From the NCBI GenBank assembly GCA_003225295.1, contig QHYZ01000029.1, positions 1-32,065 on the forward strand: 32,065 bases of DNA. The letters run 5' to 3'. Under the pieces are notes generated by a model, which was not told the DNA's origin, ran no database searches, and saw nothing but the letters and a program-made list of their open reading frames with translations. The stretch comes from Acidobacteriota bacterium. GTDB lineage: Bacteria > Acidobacteriota > Terriglobia > Acidiferrales > UBA7541. The position numbers were made by a program, and so were the translations under genes. Below, piece after piece: positions 15,537-23,301 of this stretch (position 1 is the first letter of the stretch; the number at the start of each line of letters is the position of its first letter).

Positions 15537-16253
15537 ATGAACGATGCAGCCAAAGCGGTGGTGCTTTTGAGCGGCGGGATGGACTCCTGCGTGAGCACGG
15601 CGATTGCGCGGGAACGCCAGGGGGTGTCAAACATCGCGTTGCTCCACGCCAGCTACGGCCAGCTCACCGAGCAGCGCGAACGGCGCGCCTTCGACGACAT
15701 TGCGAATTTCTACGGCGTGGGCCAACGGCTGGCCGTCGAACTCGATCACTTTCGAGCGATTGGCGGATCCGCGCTCACGGACAAGAGCATTTCCGTTCCT
15801 GAAAATGAATGGGGTGCGCCGGGCCCCCGTGGCAGCGCGATTCCCGTGACCTACGTTCCCTTTCGGAATGCGCATTTTCTTTCCGTGGCGGTGAGCTGGG
15901 CAGAAGCGATCGGCGCAGGAGCAATTTACATCGGAGCGGTGGCGGAGGACAGTTCCGGCTATCCGGATTGCCGGCCAGAATATTACCGGGTCTTCCAGGA
16001 ATTGATCCGTGCTGGCACGCGGCCGGAAACGCAAATCGAAATCGTAACGCCAGTCATCACGTTGAAAAAGAGTGCCATCATCCGGCGGGGCATCGAACTG
16101 GGCGCGCCGCTGCATCTAACCTGGTCGTGCTACCAGAACGAAGATACTGCTTGCGGCGCTTGCGATAGCTGCCTGCTGCGCTTGCGCGCTTTTGCGGAAG
16201 CCGGCGTGCCGGACCCCCTACCTTATCGGCGAACGGTTTCTGCCGGGCTGTGA
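15537..16253 (+). CDS. queC: 7-cyano-7-deazaguanine (preQ0) synthase QueC
   Basis: A 238-residue ATP-dependent enzyme that turns 7-carboxy-7-deazaguanine and ammonia into preQ0. The N-terminal PP-loop is VVLLSGGMDSCVSTAIA. PVTYVPFRNAHFLSVAVSWAEAIGA and YIGAVAEDSSGYPDCRPEYY are the family core. The C-terminal zinc site is SCYQNEDTACGACDSC (C-x8-C-x2-C-x2-C). AAGGA sits five to six bases before ATG 15537. The frame is open to a TTG at 15501, but that adds only a basic, unconserved leader. No queF, folE or tgt is in the window, so the rest of the pathway must be encoded elsewhere. Confidence 0.95.
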   Translation: MNDAAKAVVLLSGGMDSCVSTAIARERQGVSNIALLHASYGQLTEQRERRAFDDIANFYGVGQRLAVELDHFRAIGGSALTDKSISVPENEWGAPGPRGSAIPVTYVPFRNAHFLSVAVSWAEAIGAGAIYIGAVAEDSSGYPDCRPEYYRVFQELIRAGTRPETQIEIVTPVITLKKSAIIRRGIELGAPLHLTWSCYQNEDTACGACDSCLLRLRAFAEAGVPDPLPYRRTVSAGL

Positions 16254-16255
16254 GC

Positions 16256-16284
16256 TTGGAATCGGCCCGCTTGAGAGTGATAAT
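16256..16284 (+). promoter_or_regulatory. Sigma-70-type promoter for the TPR protein gene
   Basis: TTGGAA (16256-16261) and GATAAT (16279-16284) are separated by 17 bases, in the short gap after queC. Transcription would start near 16291, about 50 bases before the TPR gene start. It is a plausible but unproven match (4/6 and 5/6). Confidence 0.4.
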
Positions 16285-16344
16285 GGGGCGCACACAGCCC
16301 GGATACTCCGGGCGGGTCTCGCCGCTGAAAAAGGAGAATGGAGT

Positions 16345-17496
16345 ATGAAGCGTTTTCATATGTCGTTGGCCCTTCTGGCCATCCTGATGGCCGGCCTGGC
16401 AGGCCTACTTGCACCGCGGGCTGCCGCCCAGACAGGATCGATTAGCGGCTCAATTATGGATGTAAATGGGAAGCCCTGGGCCGAGGTGGTCATTCGAACC
16501 CTAAGCGATCAGGGCGCCAAGCAGGAAACCAAGACGGATAGTGGGGGCAAATTTAGCGTGCCTAACTTGCGCTCAGGTATTTACACCGTGTTTGTGGTAT
16601 TCCCGCCGCCCAATGACAAACAAGCACCCTACGAGGCCAAGTGCAGAGTACAAGGCGGTGAAGACGCGAAAGTAGATCTCAACTTCAAAGACATCGTCTC
16701 CAAACAGGGAGCCGAGGCGCAAGAACAGGTGAAGAAGGCGGAAGAGGCGAAAAGCAAAATGGAAGGACTCAAAGCGCACTTCGCGGCGGGAAACGCTCTC
16801 ATCGATCAAGAGAAACAGGCGAAGATTGAGCTGCAGAAGGCACCTGCGGATCAGCGCGATGCGTTCAAACAGAAATTGACAGATCTTTCCGATCAGGCGG
16901 TCAAGGAATTCCAGGAGGCCGCGAAGAGCCTGGTGGAAAAAGATCCCAATGCCCACCTAGTGTGGTTCAAGCTGGGAGAAGCTTACGACACCGCGGGCCG
17001 CAACGACGATGCTGCTCAAGCCTACCAGCAGGCCATCGCCGCCAAGCCCGACGTGCCGGGGTATTACAACAACTTGGGCAACGTGCTGGCGCGTGCGGGA
17101 AAGATCGAGGAGGCCAAGGCTGCTTACACGAAGAGCGCGGGACTTGACCCGCCGAATGCCGCAACCGCGTGGCGCAACTTTGGAATCAGCCTGTACAACG
17201 CGAATCGCCTGGGTGACGCCGTCGAACCCTTGCAGAAAGCCGCCGAGCTCGATCCCAAGAATGCCCAGACCTGGTATCTCCTGGGGGCTTCGCTGGTTTA
17301 TAAGATGACCACCAAGAAAGTCGGCAACAAAGAAGAAGTGCAGTTTGCGCCGGGAACCATCGAAGCCTACGAAAAGGCGGTCGAACTCGACCCTAATGGA
17401 ACCTGGGGTCAGCAGGCCAAGCAGGGACTCGAACAACTCCAGTTGATGGCTCCGGGCATCGAAACCAAAGTCAATCTGAAGAAAAAGAAGTCTTGA
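16345..17496 (+). CDS. Secreted carboxypeptidase-regulatory-like / TPR-repeat protein
   Basis: 383 residues. ATG 16345 has AAGGAG eight bases upstream and begins a clear signal peptide (MKRFHMSLALLAILMAGLAG, cleavage after APRAAAQ). Residues about 32-115 are a carboxypeptidase-regulatory-like beta sandwich: GSISGSIMDVNGKPWAEVVIRTL, TDSGGKFSVPNLRSGIYTV. A charged helical linker rich in Lys/Glu/Gln spans about 120-200. Then come at least three TPR units: VWFKLGEAYDTAGRNDDAAQAYQQAIAAKP, YYNNLGNVLARAGKIEEAKAAYTKSAGLDP, and AWRNFGISLYNANRLGDAVEPLQKAAELDP, plus a last unit ending EKAVELDP. It is probably a periplasmic or surface-exposed scaffold with unknown partners. It is monocistronic with its own promoter and terminator. 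Confidence 0.88.
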   Translation: MKRFHMSLALLAILMAGLAGLLAPRAAAQTGSISGSIMDVNGKPWAEVVIRTLSDQGAKQETKTDSGGKFSVPNLRSGIYTVFVVFPPPNDKQAPYEAKCRVQGGEDAKVDLNFKDIVSKQGAEAQEQVKKAEEAKSKMEGLKAHFAAGNALIDQEKQAKIELQKAPADQRDAFKQKLTDLSDQAVKEFQEAAKSLVEKDPNAHLVWFKLGEAYDTAGRNDDAAQAYQQAIAAKPDVPGYYNNLGNVLARAGKIEEAKAAYTKSAGLDPPNAATAWRNFGISLYNANRLGDAVEPLQKAAELDPKNAQTWYLLGASLVYKMTTKKVGNKEEVQFAPGTIEAYEKAVELDPNGTWGQQAKQGLEQLQLMAPGIETKVNLKKKKS

Positions 17497-17521
17497 TCCC
17501 AGTCGAGACAGTCTGGTCCAC

Positions 17522-17560
17522 AAGGCCGGTACCGCTCGGCGGGGCCGGCCTTTTTATTTA
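17522..17560 (+). terminator. Rho-independent terminator after the TPR gene
   Basis: The stem AAGGCCGG (17522-17529) pairs with CCGGCCTT (17545-17552) around a 15-base loop, and TTTTTATTT follows. It lies 26 bases past the TPR stop and directly abuts the end of the convergent ABC permease gene. Confidence 0.85.
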
Positions 17561-18373
17561 GCCGTGCGTAAGCGTGCCGGTGATTTTGGTGCGGCGAAGC
17601 GACCAAGCAAAGACGCTCATCGAAAGCGGCAGTAGCGCGGCCGCGAACAGCAGCAGAACGGCGAGAGGGCGCCAAAGGGCCGCGATGCCTGCCCCTCCCA
17701 GTAGTGAGGCGCGCATGGCATCCAGCGCGTAGGTGACCGGATTGAGTCGCGCGACCAGCTGCAGCCAATCCGGCAAGATGCCGACCGGGAAAAGCATGCC
17801 GCCCGCGACGCTGGAAACTCCCAGGAAAAACCATTTGGCGGGATTGCCGCGCTTGAAAAGCAGAAGATAACCTGCTGAAAGAATCCCCAGCCCGGAAAAT
17901 GCGAGCAGCGTGGCCAGGAGGACGGCGAAGACCGCGAGCCAATTCGCGGCGCGCAGCGGAAAGCCAAAGAGCGTGGCTCCCCAGGCGACGTACACCACGA
18001 TTCGCAGCGTGGTGGCGGCGAAAGGATAGATGGCCGAACCGGCCACAAAGACGGGAAGCGAAGTTTGCGTGACCAGGAGTTGTTCGAGCGTGCCGTTGTC
18101 CCGCGCTTCCTCCAGGCTGCGATCGAAGGTGTCCAGGGCGGCGTTGAGATAGTCAAGAAACACGAAACCGACGAGTGAGAACGCAAAATAACTGCCGCCC
18201 TGCGGCAAGGCATGCCGTAGCGCGGGCGTGTCCACGAAACGCGCAACGTAATAAAACATGGCGGCGCCGAAGAGCGCCTGGATGGCTTCCAGCACGAATA
18301 TGGTGCGATAGGTGCGCGCAATGCTTAGGTCGCGCCAGAAGAAAAGCCACAACTCGCGGAGGATGCGGATCAT
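17558..18373 (-). CDS. ABC-2 type transporter permease
   Basis: 271 residues with about six hydrophobic spans, the normal ABC-2 permease size. The N-terminal segment LWLFFWRDLSIARTYRTIFVLEAIQALFGAAMFYYVARFV begins helix 1. EEARDNGTLEQLLVTQTSLPVFVAG is the conserved cytoplasmic coupling loop of this family (the 'E..GTLE.L..TP' pattern). GGMLFPVGILPDWLQLVARLNPVTYALDAMR is the ABC-2 signature near the fifth helix. It overlaps the ATPase gene by ATGA, so the two subunits are made together and should form a homodimeric exporter. The substrate is unknown; drug, polysaccharide or lipid exporters all share this fold. Confidence 0.92.
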   Translation of the reverse strand: MIRILRELWLFFWRDLSIARTYRTIFVLEAIQALFGAAMFYYVARFVDTPALRHALPQGGSYFAFSLVGFVFLDYLNAALDTFDRSLEEARDNGTLEQLLVTQTSLPVFVAGSAIYPFAATTLRIVVYVAWGATLFGFPLRAANWLAVFAVLLATLLAFSGLGILSAGYLLLFKRGNPAKWFFLGVSSVAGGMLFPVGILPDWLQLVARLNPVTYALDAMRASLLGGAGIAALWRPLAVLLLFAAALLPLSMSVFAWSLRRTKITGTLTHG

Positions 18374-19188
18374 GAGACGCGCTCTCGGCTGGATGTGGCC
18401 GCATGGTGACCCGTAAGGCGGAGAAAGACTTCTTCAAGCGAGGAAGCGCCGGTGCTCAGCTTAAGTGTGGAGGTTGTGTCGCAAGCCAGAAGGCGGCCAG
18501 CATGAATGACGGCCACGCGATCGGCGAGAAGCTCGACCTCGGGGAGAGTGTGGGAAGCGAACAGCAGTGAAGTTTGGCCGTGGCGCAGGATTTCCGATTT
18601 CAGGAAGCGGCGAAACTCCGCGGCGGCGATGGCGTCGAGGCTGCGCGTAGGCTCGTCGAGCAACAGGACGCTGGGCCGATGGAGAAGGGCGCGAGCGAGG
18701 CTGAGACGCTGGACCGTGCCGGTGGAGAGCGAGCGCACCTGGCGGTCGAGCGCCTGGCCCAGTTGAAATTGTTCGGCGAGCTGTGAGATTCGTTGAGCCG
18801 CCGCTGAACTCGACAGCAGGTTCAATTGGCAGAAGAAGAGCAGATTCTCGCGTGCAGTAAGCCGGGCATAGAAGCCGTGGTCCGTCCCCGCATGATAGCC
18901 CAGGCGCCGGCGAACCTCGCGCGACTGCTGGACGGTGTCGTGTCCCGCGACGCGCGCGTGGCCGCGAGTGGGGACAAGAAGCGTTGCAAGAATGCGGAGG
19001 AGTGTGGACTTGCCAGCGCCGTTGGCGCCGAGAATCGCCAGCGCCTCTCCTTCCTTAACTTCAAACGACACTCCGGCCAGTGCCACGGCCGTGGGCTTTT
19101 CAAATGGCTGGAAAAAAGTGCGCCAACCGCCGCGCGCGGGGGGGAACGATTTCGCGAGAGCTTCGACAGTGATCGCGGCTTCGGGCAC
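18370..19188 (-). CDS. ABC transporter ATP-binding protein (CcmA/DrrA type)
   Basis: 272 residues from GTG 19188, which has AAGG seven bases upstream and precedes the first conserved strand (ITVEALAKSFPPA). The Walker A motif is LGANGAGKSTLLRILATLL, Walker B is SVLLLDEPTRSLD, and the switch His is in LLFASHTLPEVELLADRVAVIHAGRL. The signature loop reads LSTGTVQRLSLARALLHRP, so LSTGT replaces the usual LSGGQ, as also seen in a subset of ABC-2 exporters. The frame is open to 19413, but the extension is Arg/Ser/Gly-rich and unlike an ABC N-terminus. It energises the permease encoded by the overlapping downstream gene. Confidence 0.92.
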   Translation of the reverse strand: MPEAAITVEALAKSFPPARGGWRTFFQPFEKPTAVALAGVSFEVKEGEALAILGANGAGKSTLLRILATLLVPTRGHARVAGHDTVQQSREVRRRLGYHAGTDHGFYARLTARENLLFFCQLNLLSSSAAAQRISQLAEQFQLGQALDRQVRSLSTGTVQRLSLARALLHRPSVLLLDEPTRSLDAIAAAEFRRFLKSEILRHGQTSLLFASHTLPEVELLADRVAVIHAGRLLACDTTSTLKLSTGASSLEEVFLRLTGHHAATSSRERVS

Positions 19189-19443
19189 CAGGAACCTTAT
19201 AGCCTGTCTGCGGTTCGAAGACAATCGGGACTCTGCTTCGGTGTGCGCCAGATAGAGGAAGTCTTTATGTCCTGAGGAGCGTAGTGAAGTGCTGCCCTCC
19301 TCCGGGCGGCGGAATTGCGAGCCCCGCCCTGTGGAACCCGGACGAGCACCACCATTACTGTTCCGCGTTCGATGAGGCGTTCTCTCTGCTGCTGCCGGAA
19401 GAGCCAGGTCCACAAAACGTGTGTAACCGTGAGCCCAGGTGAG

Positions 19444-19474
19444 AATAAAAAGGCCCCCACAAGTTCGGGGGCCT
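19444..19474 (-). terminator. Terminator of the five-gene sigma/DUF4097/PDZ operon
   Basis: On the minus strand AGGCCCCC pairs with GGGGGCCT (19451-19458 and 19467-19474) around an eight-base loop, and TTTTTATT follows. It starts 20 bases past the PDZ gene stop and ends the operon that begins at 25058. Confidence 0.88.
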
Positions 19475-19494
19475 GGGCGGCGGATCAGTTTCCG

Positions 19495-20562
19495 TTAGAT
19501 GCTGGTGCGACGCGAGACGAGGCGCTTGGGACGCGCGGCGGGAGCGGGCAACTCAACAGTAAGGGAGATGTCACTCTTGTTGCGCAGGACGCCCAACTTC
19601 ACCGTTCGATCCTTATCATCGCGCTTGGCCGAGAGCTTTTCGCGAAGGTCGCCGACGGTGCGAATGCGGTCGCCGTTCAGAGAGGTAATTACGTCGCCCG
19701 CTTTCACGCCGGCCTTTTCCGCGGGGGAACCGGAGTTGACATCGCGAACCAGTATTCCCTCGCCATCGGGAGCACCGAAGAATGCGCCCAGCTGTCCGCT
19801 GAGATCTTCGGCATCAATGCCGAGCCGGGGCTGGCCTCCGGCGAGCATGCCGCCGTTCCATTCCATGGGGGGAATTTCCGGGATCTCGGGCATGCGGAAA
19901 GCGAAGGTCCCGGGGGTCGGCGCCACCATCTTCATGGCGTGGTGACGCTCTTCGGATTTGCCGAGCGTTGCGCTAATAGCCTGGGTGCGTCCATCACGCC
20001 ACACGGTGAGCTGGATGCTGCGGCCCGCAGGAATCTCATGAATCATGCGGCGAAATTGCGCCGCGCCTTCGACGCGCTGTCCGTTGATTTCCGTCACCAC
20101 GTCATTTTCCTTGAGGCCTGCCTTGGCGGCGGGACTGTCCGGAACGATTCTTCCGAGGACCACGCCGCGCTCGGCAGCGAGCTTCAGTTCCTTGGCCTTG
20201 TCCGCCGTCACTTCATGAGTTTCGACCCCGAGCCAGCCGGAACCGTCGTCGCCGATCAGGATATTCAGATCGTCGGAGGCGACGCGCGGCAGGACTTCGA
20301 TCTGCCCGGGATCCTGATTTTCCTGGACGATAGCCTGCGCCGACTCCTTGAGCGCGTCCCGGACAGCGAGTTCTGCCTCTTGAACTTGCTGGCTCTCGAG
20401 CTGCGCCTGTAACTTGGCCTGCAGCTCATCGATCTTTTGCTGCAAGCGCGCGACCGTCGAGTCCTCCGGCTTTTGGGCCCTGGCGGGGCTGGCGGGCAGA
20501 GCGACCAAGGCCAGCCCGAAGGCGGCAGCCCCACCAATCATAAACAAATTTCGCTTGTTCAT
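19495..20562 (-). CDS. Secreted protein with coiled coil and two PDZ domains (no protease domain)
   Basis: 355 residues. The signal peptide MNKRNLFMIGGAAAFGLALV ends after ASPARAQ. Residues about 37-70 form a coiled coil (VARLQQKIDELQAKLQAQLESQQVQEAEL). PDZ 1 is at about 108-200: GWLGVETHEVTADKAKELKL, GVVLGRIVPDSPAAKAGLKENDVVTEINGQRV. PDZ 2 is at about 245-330: PRLGIDAEDLSGQLGAFFG, GILVRDVNSGSPAEKAGVKAGDVITSLNGDRI. The layout resembles HtrA/DegP with the trypsin-like domain removed; no His/Asp/Ser catalytic set is visible. AGGAGG lies 11 bases before the ATG. As the last gene of a sigma/anti-sigma operon, it could bind C-termini of envelope proteins and modulate a protease or assembly factor. 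That role is inferred. Confidence 0.88.
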   Translation of the reverse strand: MNKRNLFMIGGAAAFGLALVALPASPARAQKPEDSTVARLQQKIDELQAKLQAQLESQQVQEAELAVRDALKESAQAIVQENQDPGQIEVLPRVASDDLNILIGDDGSGWLGVETHEVTADKAKELKLAAERGVVLGRIVPDSPAAKAGLKENDVVTEINGQRVEGAAQFRRMIHEIPAGRSIQLTVWRDGRTQAISATLGKSEERHHAMKMVAPTPGTFAFRMPEIPEIPPMEWNGGMLAGGQPRLGIDAEDLSGQLGAFFGAPDGEGILVRDVNSGSPAEKAGVKAGDVITSLNGDRIRTVGDLREKLSAKRDDKDRTVKLGVLRNKSDISLTVELPAPAARPKRLVSRRTSI

Positions 20563-20610
20563 TTTCGTCCCATCCTCCTAGAGCGGTTAGACGCGGCAAA
20601 CGGAAAATCG

Positions 20611-21375
20611 TCAGACGGTCGACCGCAGAATGACCACGCGAATCCCGCCATTCACGGTGCGCAAATGAATCGGAGCGCCGCCGCGACCCAATTTGCCATG
20701 CATCTCCCGGGGACGCTGATTACTCTCCATGGTGATGGGGAGTTCGGAAGAGAAGTTTCCATTCAGGCAGCGAGCTTCGACATCCGCCTGCATGTCGGAC
20801 GGTACGGCGAGCACAAGAGAACCGTTCGTGGTTTCCGCGGTGGCGCCGGTTTTGTCCGGGAGGTGCGCCAACTCCAGGTGCACATTGCCATTCGTTGTGT
20901 GTGCATGAACGTTCCCGCCGGCTTCGAACACTTCGATATTGCCGTTCACGGTATGCAGGTCTTCCACGCTTACGACGCCGGCAACGCGCAGGGTGCCGTT
21001 CACCGTGCCGATATGCTCCACGCGCGCGCCGTGCGGAACGTGGATGGTGTATTCCACGGCCACTTCCACGCCCTCATTTTGCGGATAGCGAGTGGCGATG
21101 GAGATGGCGTCCGGCCGGGCGTCAACTTCAATGGAAACACGCTCCAGATCGGACTCCTTGTGTTTGGCGGTCTTCACCGCGTGCACCTCAATCTCGTTGC
21201 GATCCCAGCCTTGCACGTCGACAGTTCCGTTGACGTTTTGCAACTCCAAGGAACCGCCGGGCTGAAGCGGATAGGATTGATTGAACTCCTTGCTGATGGC
21301 GAAACCGGGGACGGCTCCAACAATGGCCAGAAGCAATACATACAGAGCAGTCGCGCGGAGAGCTGGACGAGGCAT
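20611..21375 (-). CDS. Secreted DUF4097-family beta-repeat protein
   Basis: 254 residues with a signal peptide (MPRPALRATALYVLLLAIVG, cleaved after GFA). The body is a beta-solenoid-like DUF4097 ('putative adhesin') fold, marked by regularly spaced Asn-Gly turns: LQNVNGTVDVQGWDRNEIEV, IGTVNGTLRVAGV, LHTVNGNIEVFEAGGNV, HTTNGNVHLEL, ETTNGSLVLAVP, RCLNGNFSSELP, and a terminal VNGGIRVVIL. It is exported and probably surface- or periplasm-associated; no enzymatic residues are seen. GGGGGT lies before the ATG at a good distance. It follows the DUF4097-TonB_C fusion gene by 74 bases and precedes the PDZ gene by 48, in one transcription unit. Confidence 0.88.
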   Translation of the reverse strand: MPRPALRATALYVLLLAIVGAVPGFAISKEFNQSYPLQPGGSLELQNVNGTVDVQGWDRNEIEVHAVKTAKHKESDLERVSIEVDARPDAISIATRYPQNEGVEVAVEYTIHVPHGARVEHIGTVNGTLRVAGVVSVEDLHTVNGNIEVFEAGGNVHAHTTNGNVHLELAHLPDKTGATAETTNGSLVLAVPSDMQADVEARCLNGNFSSELPITMESNQRPREMHGKLGRGGAPIHLRTVNGGIRVVILRSTV

Positions 21376-21449
21376 AACGTTTTACCCCCTTCGAGTAAGT
21401 GCTACCAACCAGAACCCAACAAAACTCGTTTGCGCCGAGACCACGCCGC

Positions 21450-23279
21450 TCAGTGCAACTGAAAATTAAACGTCACCGTCGAAATCACTTCGACCGGTTT
21501 GCCGTTAATCGAGGCCGGTCTTGCCCGCCACTGCTTCACCGCAGCGATGGCGGCATCGGAGAGCGCCGGCTCGCCTTCCAGCAGTTTCTGCACCTCGACG
21601 CTGCCGTCTTTCTTCAGCCGTACCTGGAGCCTCACGATGCCTTGTAGGCCAGCGCGTTGGGCGAGCGCCGGATAGGAAGGCTTTGGAAAATTGACCAGCC
21701 GCTTCTGGAAATCGTCAGGATCCTCGGTGATGCCACCCCTGAAAGTGATTTCCAAATTCACCAGCCAGCTTTCGAGCCAGTCGGTCTTAGTTTCGGAGGG
21801 AGCCGGCATTTCTGTGGGGATCGATGAGCCCGATCCCGGTCCCTTGGAGAAGGACACCGCCTCAAAACCATTTTCCGTCAATCTCTTATTGAGGCGGTCC
21901 ATCTGTTCGCGGATGAGCGATTCGTGAAGAGCAACCTCCGAATCCAGGAACTGGAGACGAATCTTTCCAGCCGTGGTTTTCAATTTGAGCGGGGCGCCGC
22001 CCCCGTTCAAGACCGCCATGGCGTGTACCGGTCCGGAACCATTGGTAGGCACCTGCATCGTCAAGTGCAGCGCGGGATCCGCTTCGATGCGGCGCTCGCC
22101 CCCGTTGGCCACGGTGGCGTCGATATTCGCGGCGAGATTCCGCGGCAGAAACACGACAATGTCGCCGTTGCCGGAATTGAGCTGCGATGCGCCCGCGAGC
22201 CGCACGTTTCCGCCTCCGGAAGGCGAATCTGGATTAATCCAGGCTGTAATGGTGCCGCCGGAGGTGGCCGCCTGCAGGGCACCGGCTACGCGAGTCAGGC
22301 AAATGCTGCCGCTACTCGATTCCAATTCCATCGGACCGGAAACGTACATGACGCGAATCCCGCCTCCGCCGGTCTGGGCGTGCACCGAGCCGCGCACTTC
22401 TCCGAAATCGATCTGCCCGCCACCGGTGCGTACGCTGACGAAATTCCCAGCACGAGCAACGGTGATGTTGCCGCCAACCGTTTCCAGTTCGGCACGCCCG
22501 CCGATTTGGCCGGCGCGGATGTGTCCGCCCCCGGTGCGCAGCGAAGCATCTCCCGCGATGTTGCCCACGTTAATGTGGCCGCCTCCGGTGAAGGCCGTAA
22601 GGTCACCAGCGACATCGAGAACCTGGATGTGTCCGCCTTCCGTCTCCAGTTTGGCGGCGGAGCGCCCCAAGGAAGCGTCGTGGAGTCCCGAACCAGCGAT
22701 GCGTCCCATCTTGATGTTTCCGCCCTGAGTGTGAAGTGCGGCCGTCCCACCGATGTCCCCGGTCGTGATGTCGCCCCCCTCGGTGTTCACGTCGATGCTA
22801 TAGCCGCGCGGCACGGCAACCTCAAACTGCACCCAGAACTGGGCATCGGCGGAGCGCACCGCTTGTGGCGGAAGCATGCCGGTGATTTCCACGCCCGAGG
22901 AGATCGCCTTGAACTTGAGAGAGTAAGCATCAAGGAGTTGTTGAGCGGCTGCACCGCGGGCGTCAGTTTCGATGTGCACGGTGTAGCGCACGACGGGCGC
23001 GGCACCCGCTTCGAGTTGAATAATGTTTACAGACCCTAGATCCGTCGTCAGCCGCAGCGTAAGACCATCTTTGGTACCCAGCGTGCCGCTGCGAACAATG
23101 GACGCATGCTGCGAACCCGGGTCAGGGGGTTGGGTAGGCGCGGTCCCTGGTGGTTCTTTGGCTTCGGCCGGCCAGGCCGGCGGCGTGAGCGGTGCTAAGA
23201 AAAAGAGCATGGCCAGAACGGGGAACGGCGCCACACGGCGCGCCACGGAAAAAGGCCTTTGTTGGAAAAGTGCGTTCAT
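21450..23279 (-). CDS. Secreted DUF4097 beta-repeat protein fused to a TonB C-terminal-like domain
   Basis: 609 residues from ATG 23279. The N-terminus MNALFQQRPFSVARRVAPFP followed by VLAMLFFLAPLTPPAWPAEA is a long signal peptide. The central part (about 170-430) is a DUF4097 solenoid whose turns repeat Gly-Gly: TEGGDITTGDI, TQGGNIKMGRI, TEGGHIQVLDV, TGGGHINVGNI, TGGGHIRAGQI, TVGGNITVARA, TGGGQIDFGEV, TGGGGIRVMYV. Residues about 520-609 form a TonB_C domain: FPKPSYPALAQRAGLQGIVRLQVRLKKDGSVEVQKLLEG, ending AAVKQWRARPASINGKPVEV. The frame stays open to 23588, but that part only overlaps the upstream gene. The start has no clear ribosome site; it lies 22 bases after the anti-sigma stop, so coupling is possible. 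Confidence 0.87.
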   Translation of the reverse strand: MNALFQQRPFSVARRVAPFPVLAMLFFLAPLTPPAWPAEAKEPPGTAPTQPPDPGSQHASIVRSGTLGTKDGLTLRLTTDLGSVNIIQLEAGAAPVVRYTVHIETDARGAAAQQLLDAYSLKFKAISSGVEITGMLPPQAVRSADAQFWVQFEVAVPRGYSIDVNTEGGDITTGDIGGTAALHTQGGNIKMGRIAGSGLHDASLGRSAAKLETEGGHIQVLDVAGDLTAFTGGGHINVGNIAGDASLRTGGGHIRAGQIGGRAELETVGGNITVARAGNFVSVRTGGGQIDFGEVRGSVHAQTGGGGIRVMYVSGPMELESSSGSICLTRVAGALQAATSGGTITAWINPDSPSGGGNVRLAGASQLNSGNGDIVVFLPRNLAANIDATVANGGERRIEADPALHLTMQVPTNGSGPVHAMAVLNGGGAPLKLKTTAGKIRLQFLDSEVALHESLIREQMDRLNKRLTENGFEAVSFSKGPGSGSSIPTEMPAPSETKTDWLESWLVNLEITFRGGITEDPDDFQKRLVNFPKPSYPALAQRAGLQGIVRLQVRLKKDGSVEVQKLLEGEPALSDAAIAAVKQWRARPASINGKPVEVISTVTFNFQLH

Positions 23280-23301
23280 CGTCGAAACAATTTCTGGCCG
23301 G

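Noticed and set aside
19315-20412. 365-codon plus-strand frame opposite the PDZ gene
   Set aside because: It is antisense to two well-formed PDZ domains and has no recognisable features.
21924-23039. 371-codon plus-strand frame opposite the DUF4097-TonB_C gene
   Set aside because: It mirrors the repeats of the real gene and has no start signal or family match.
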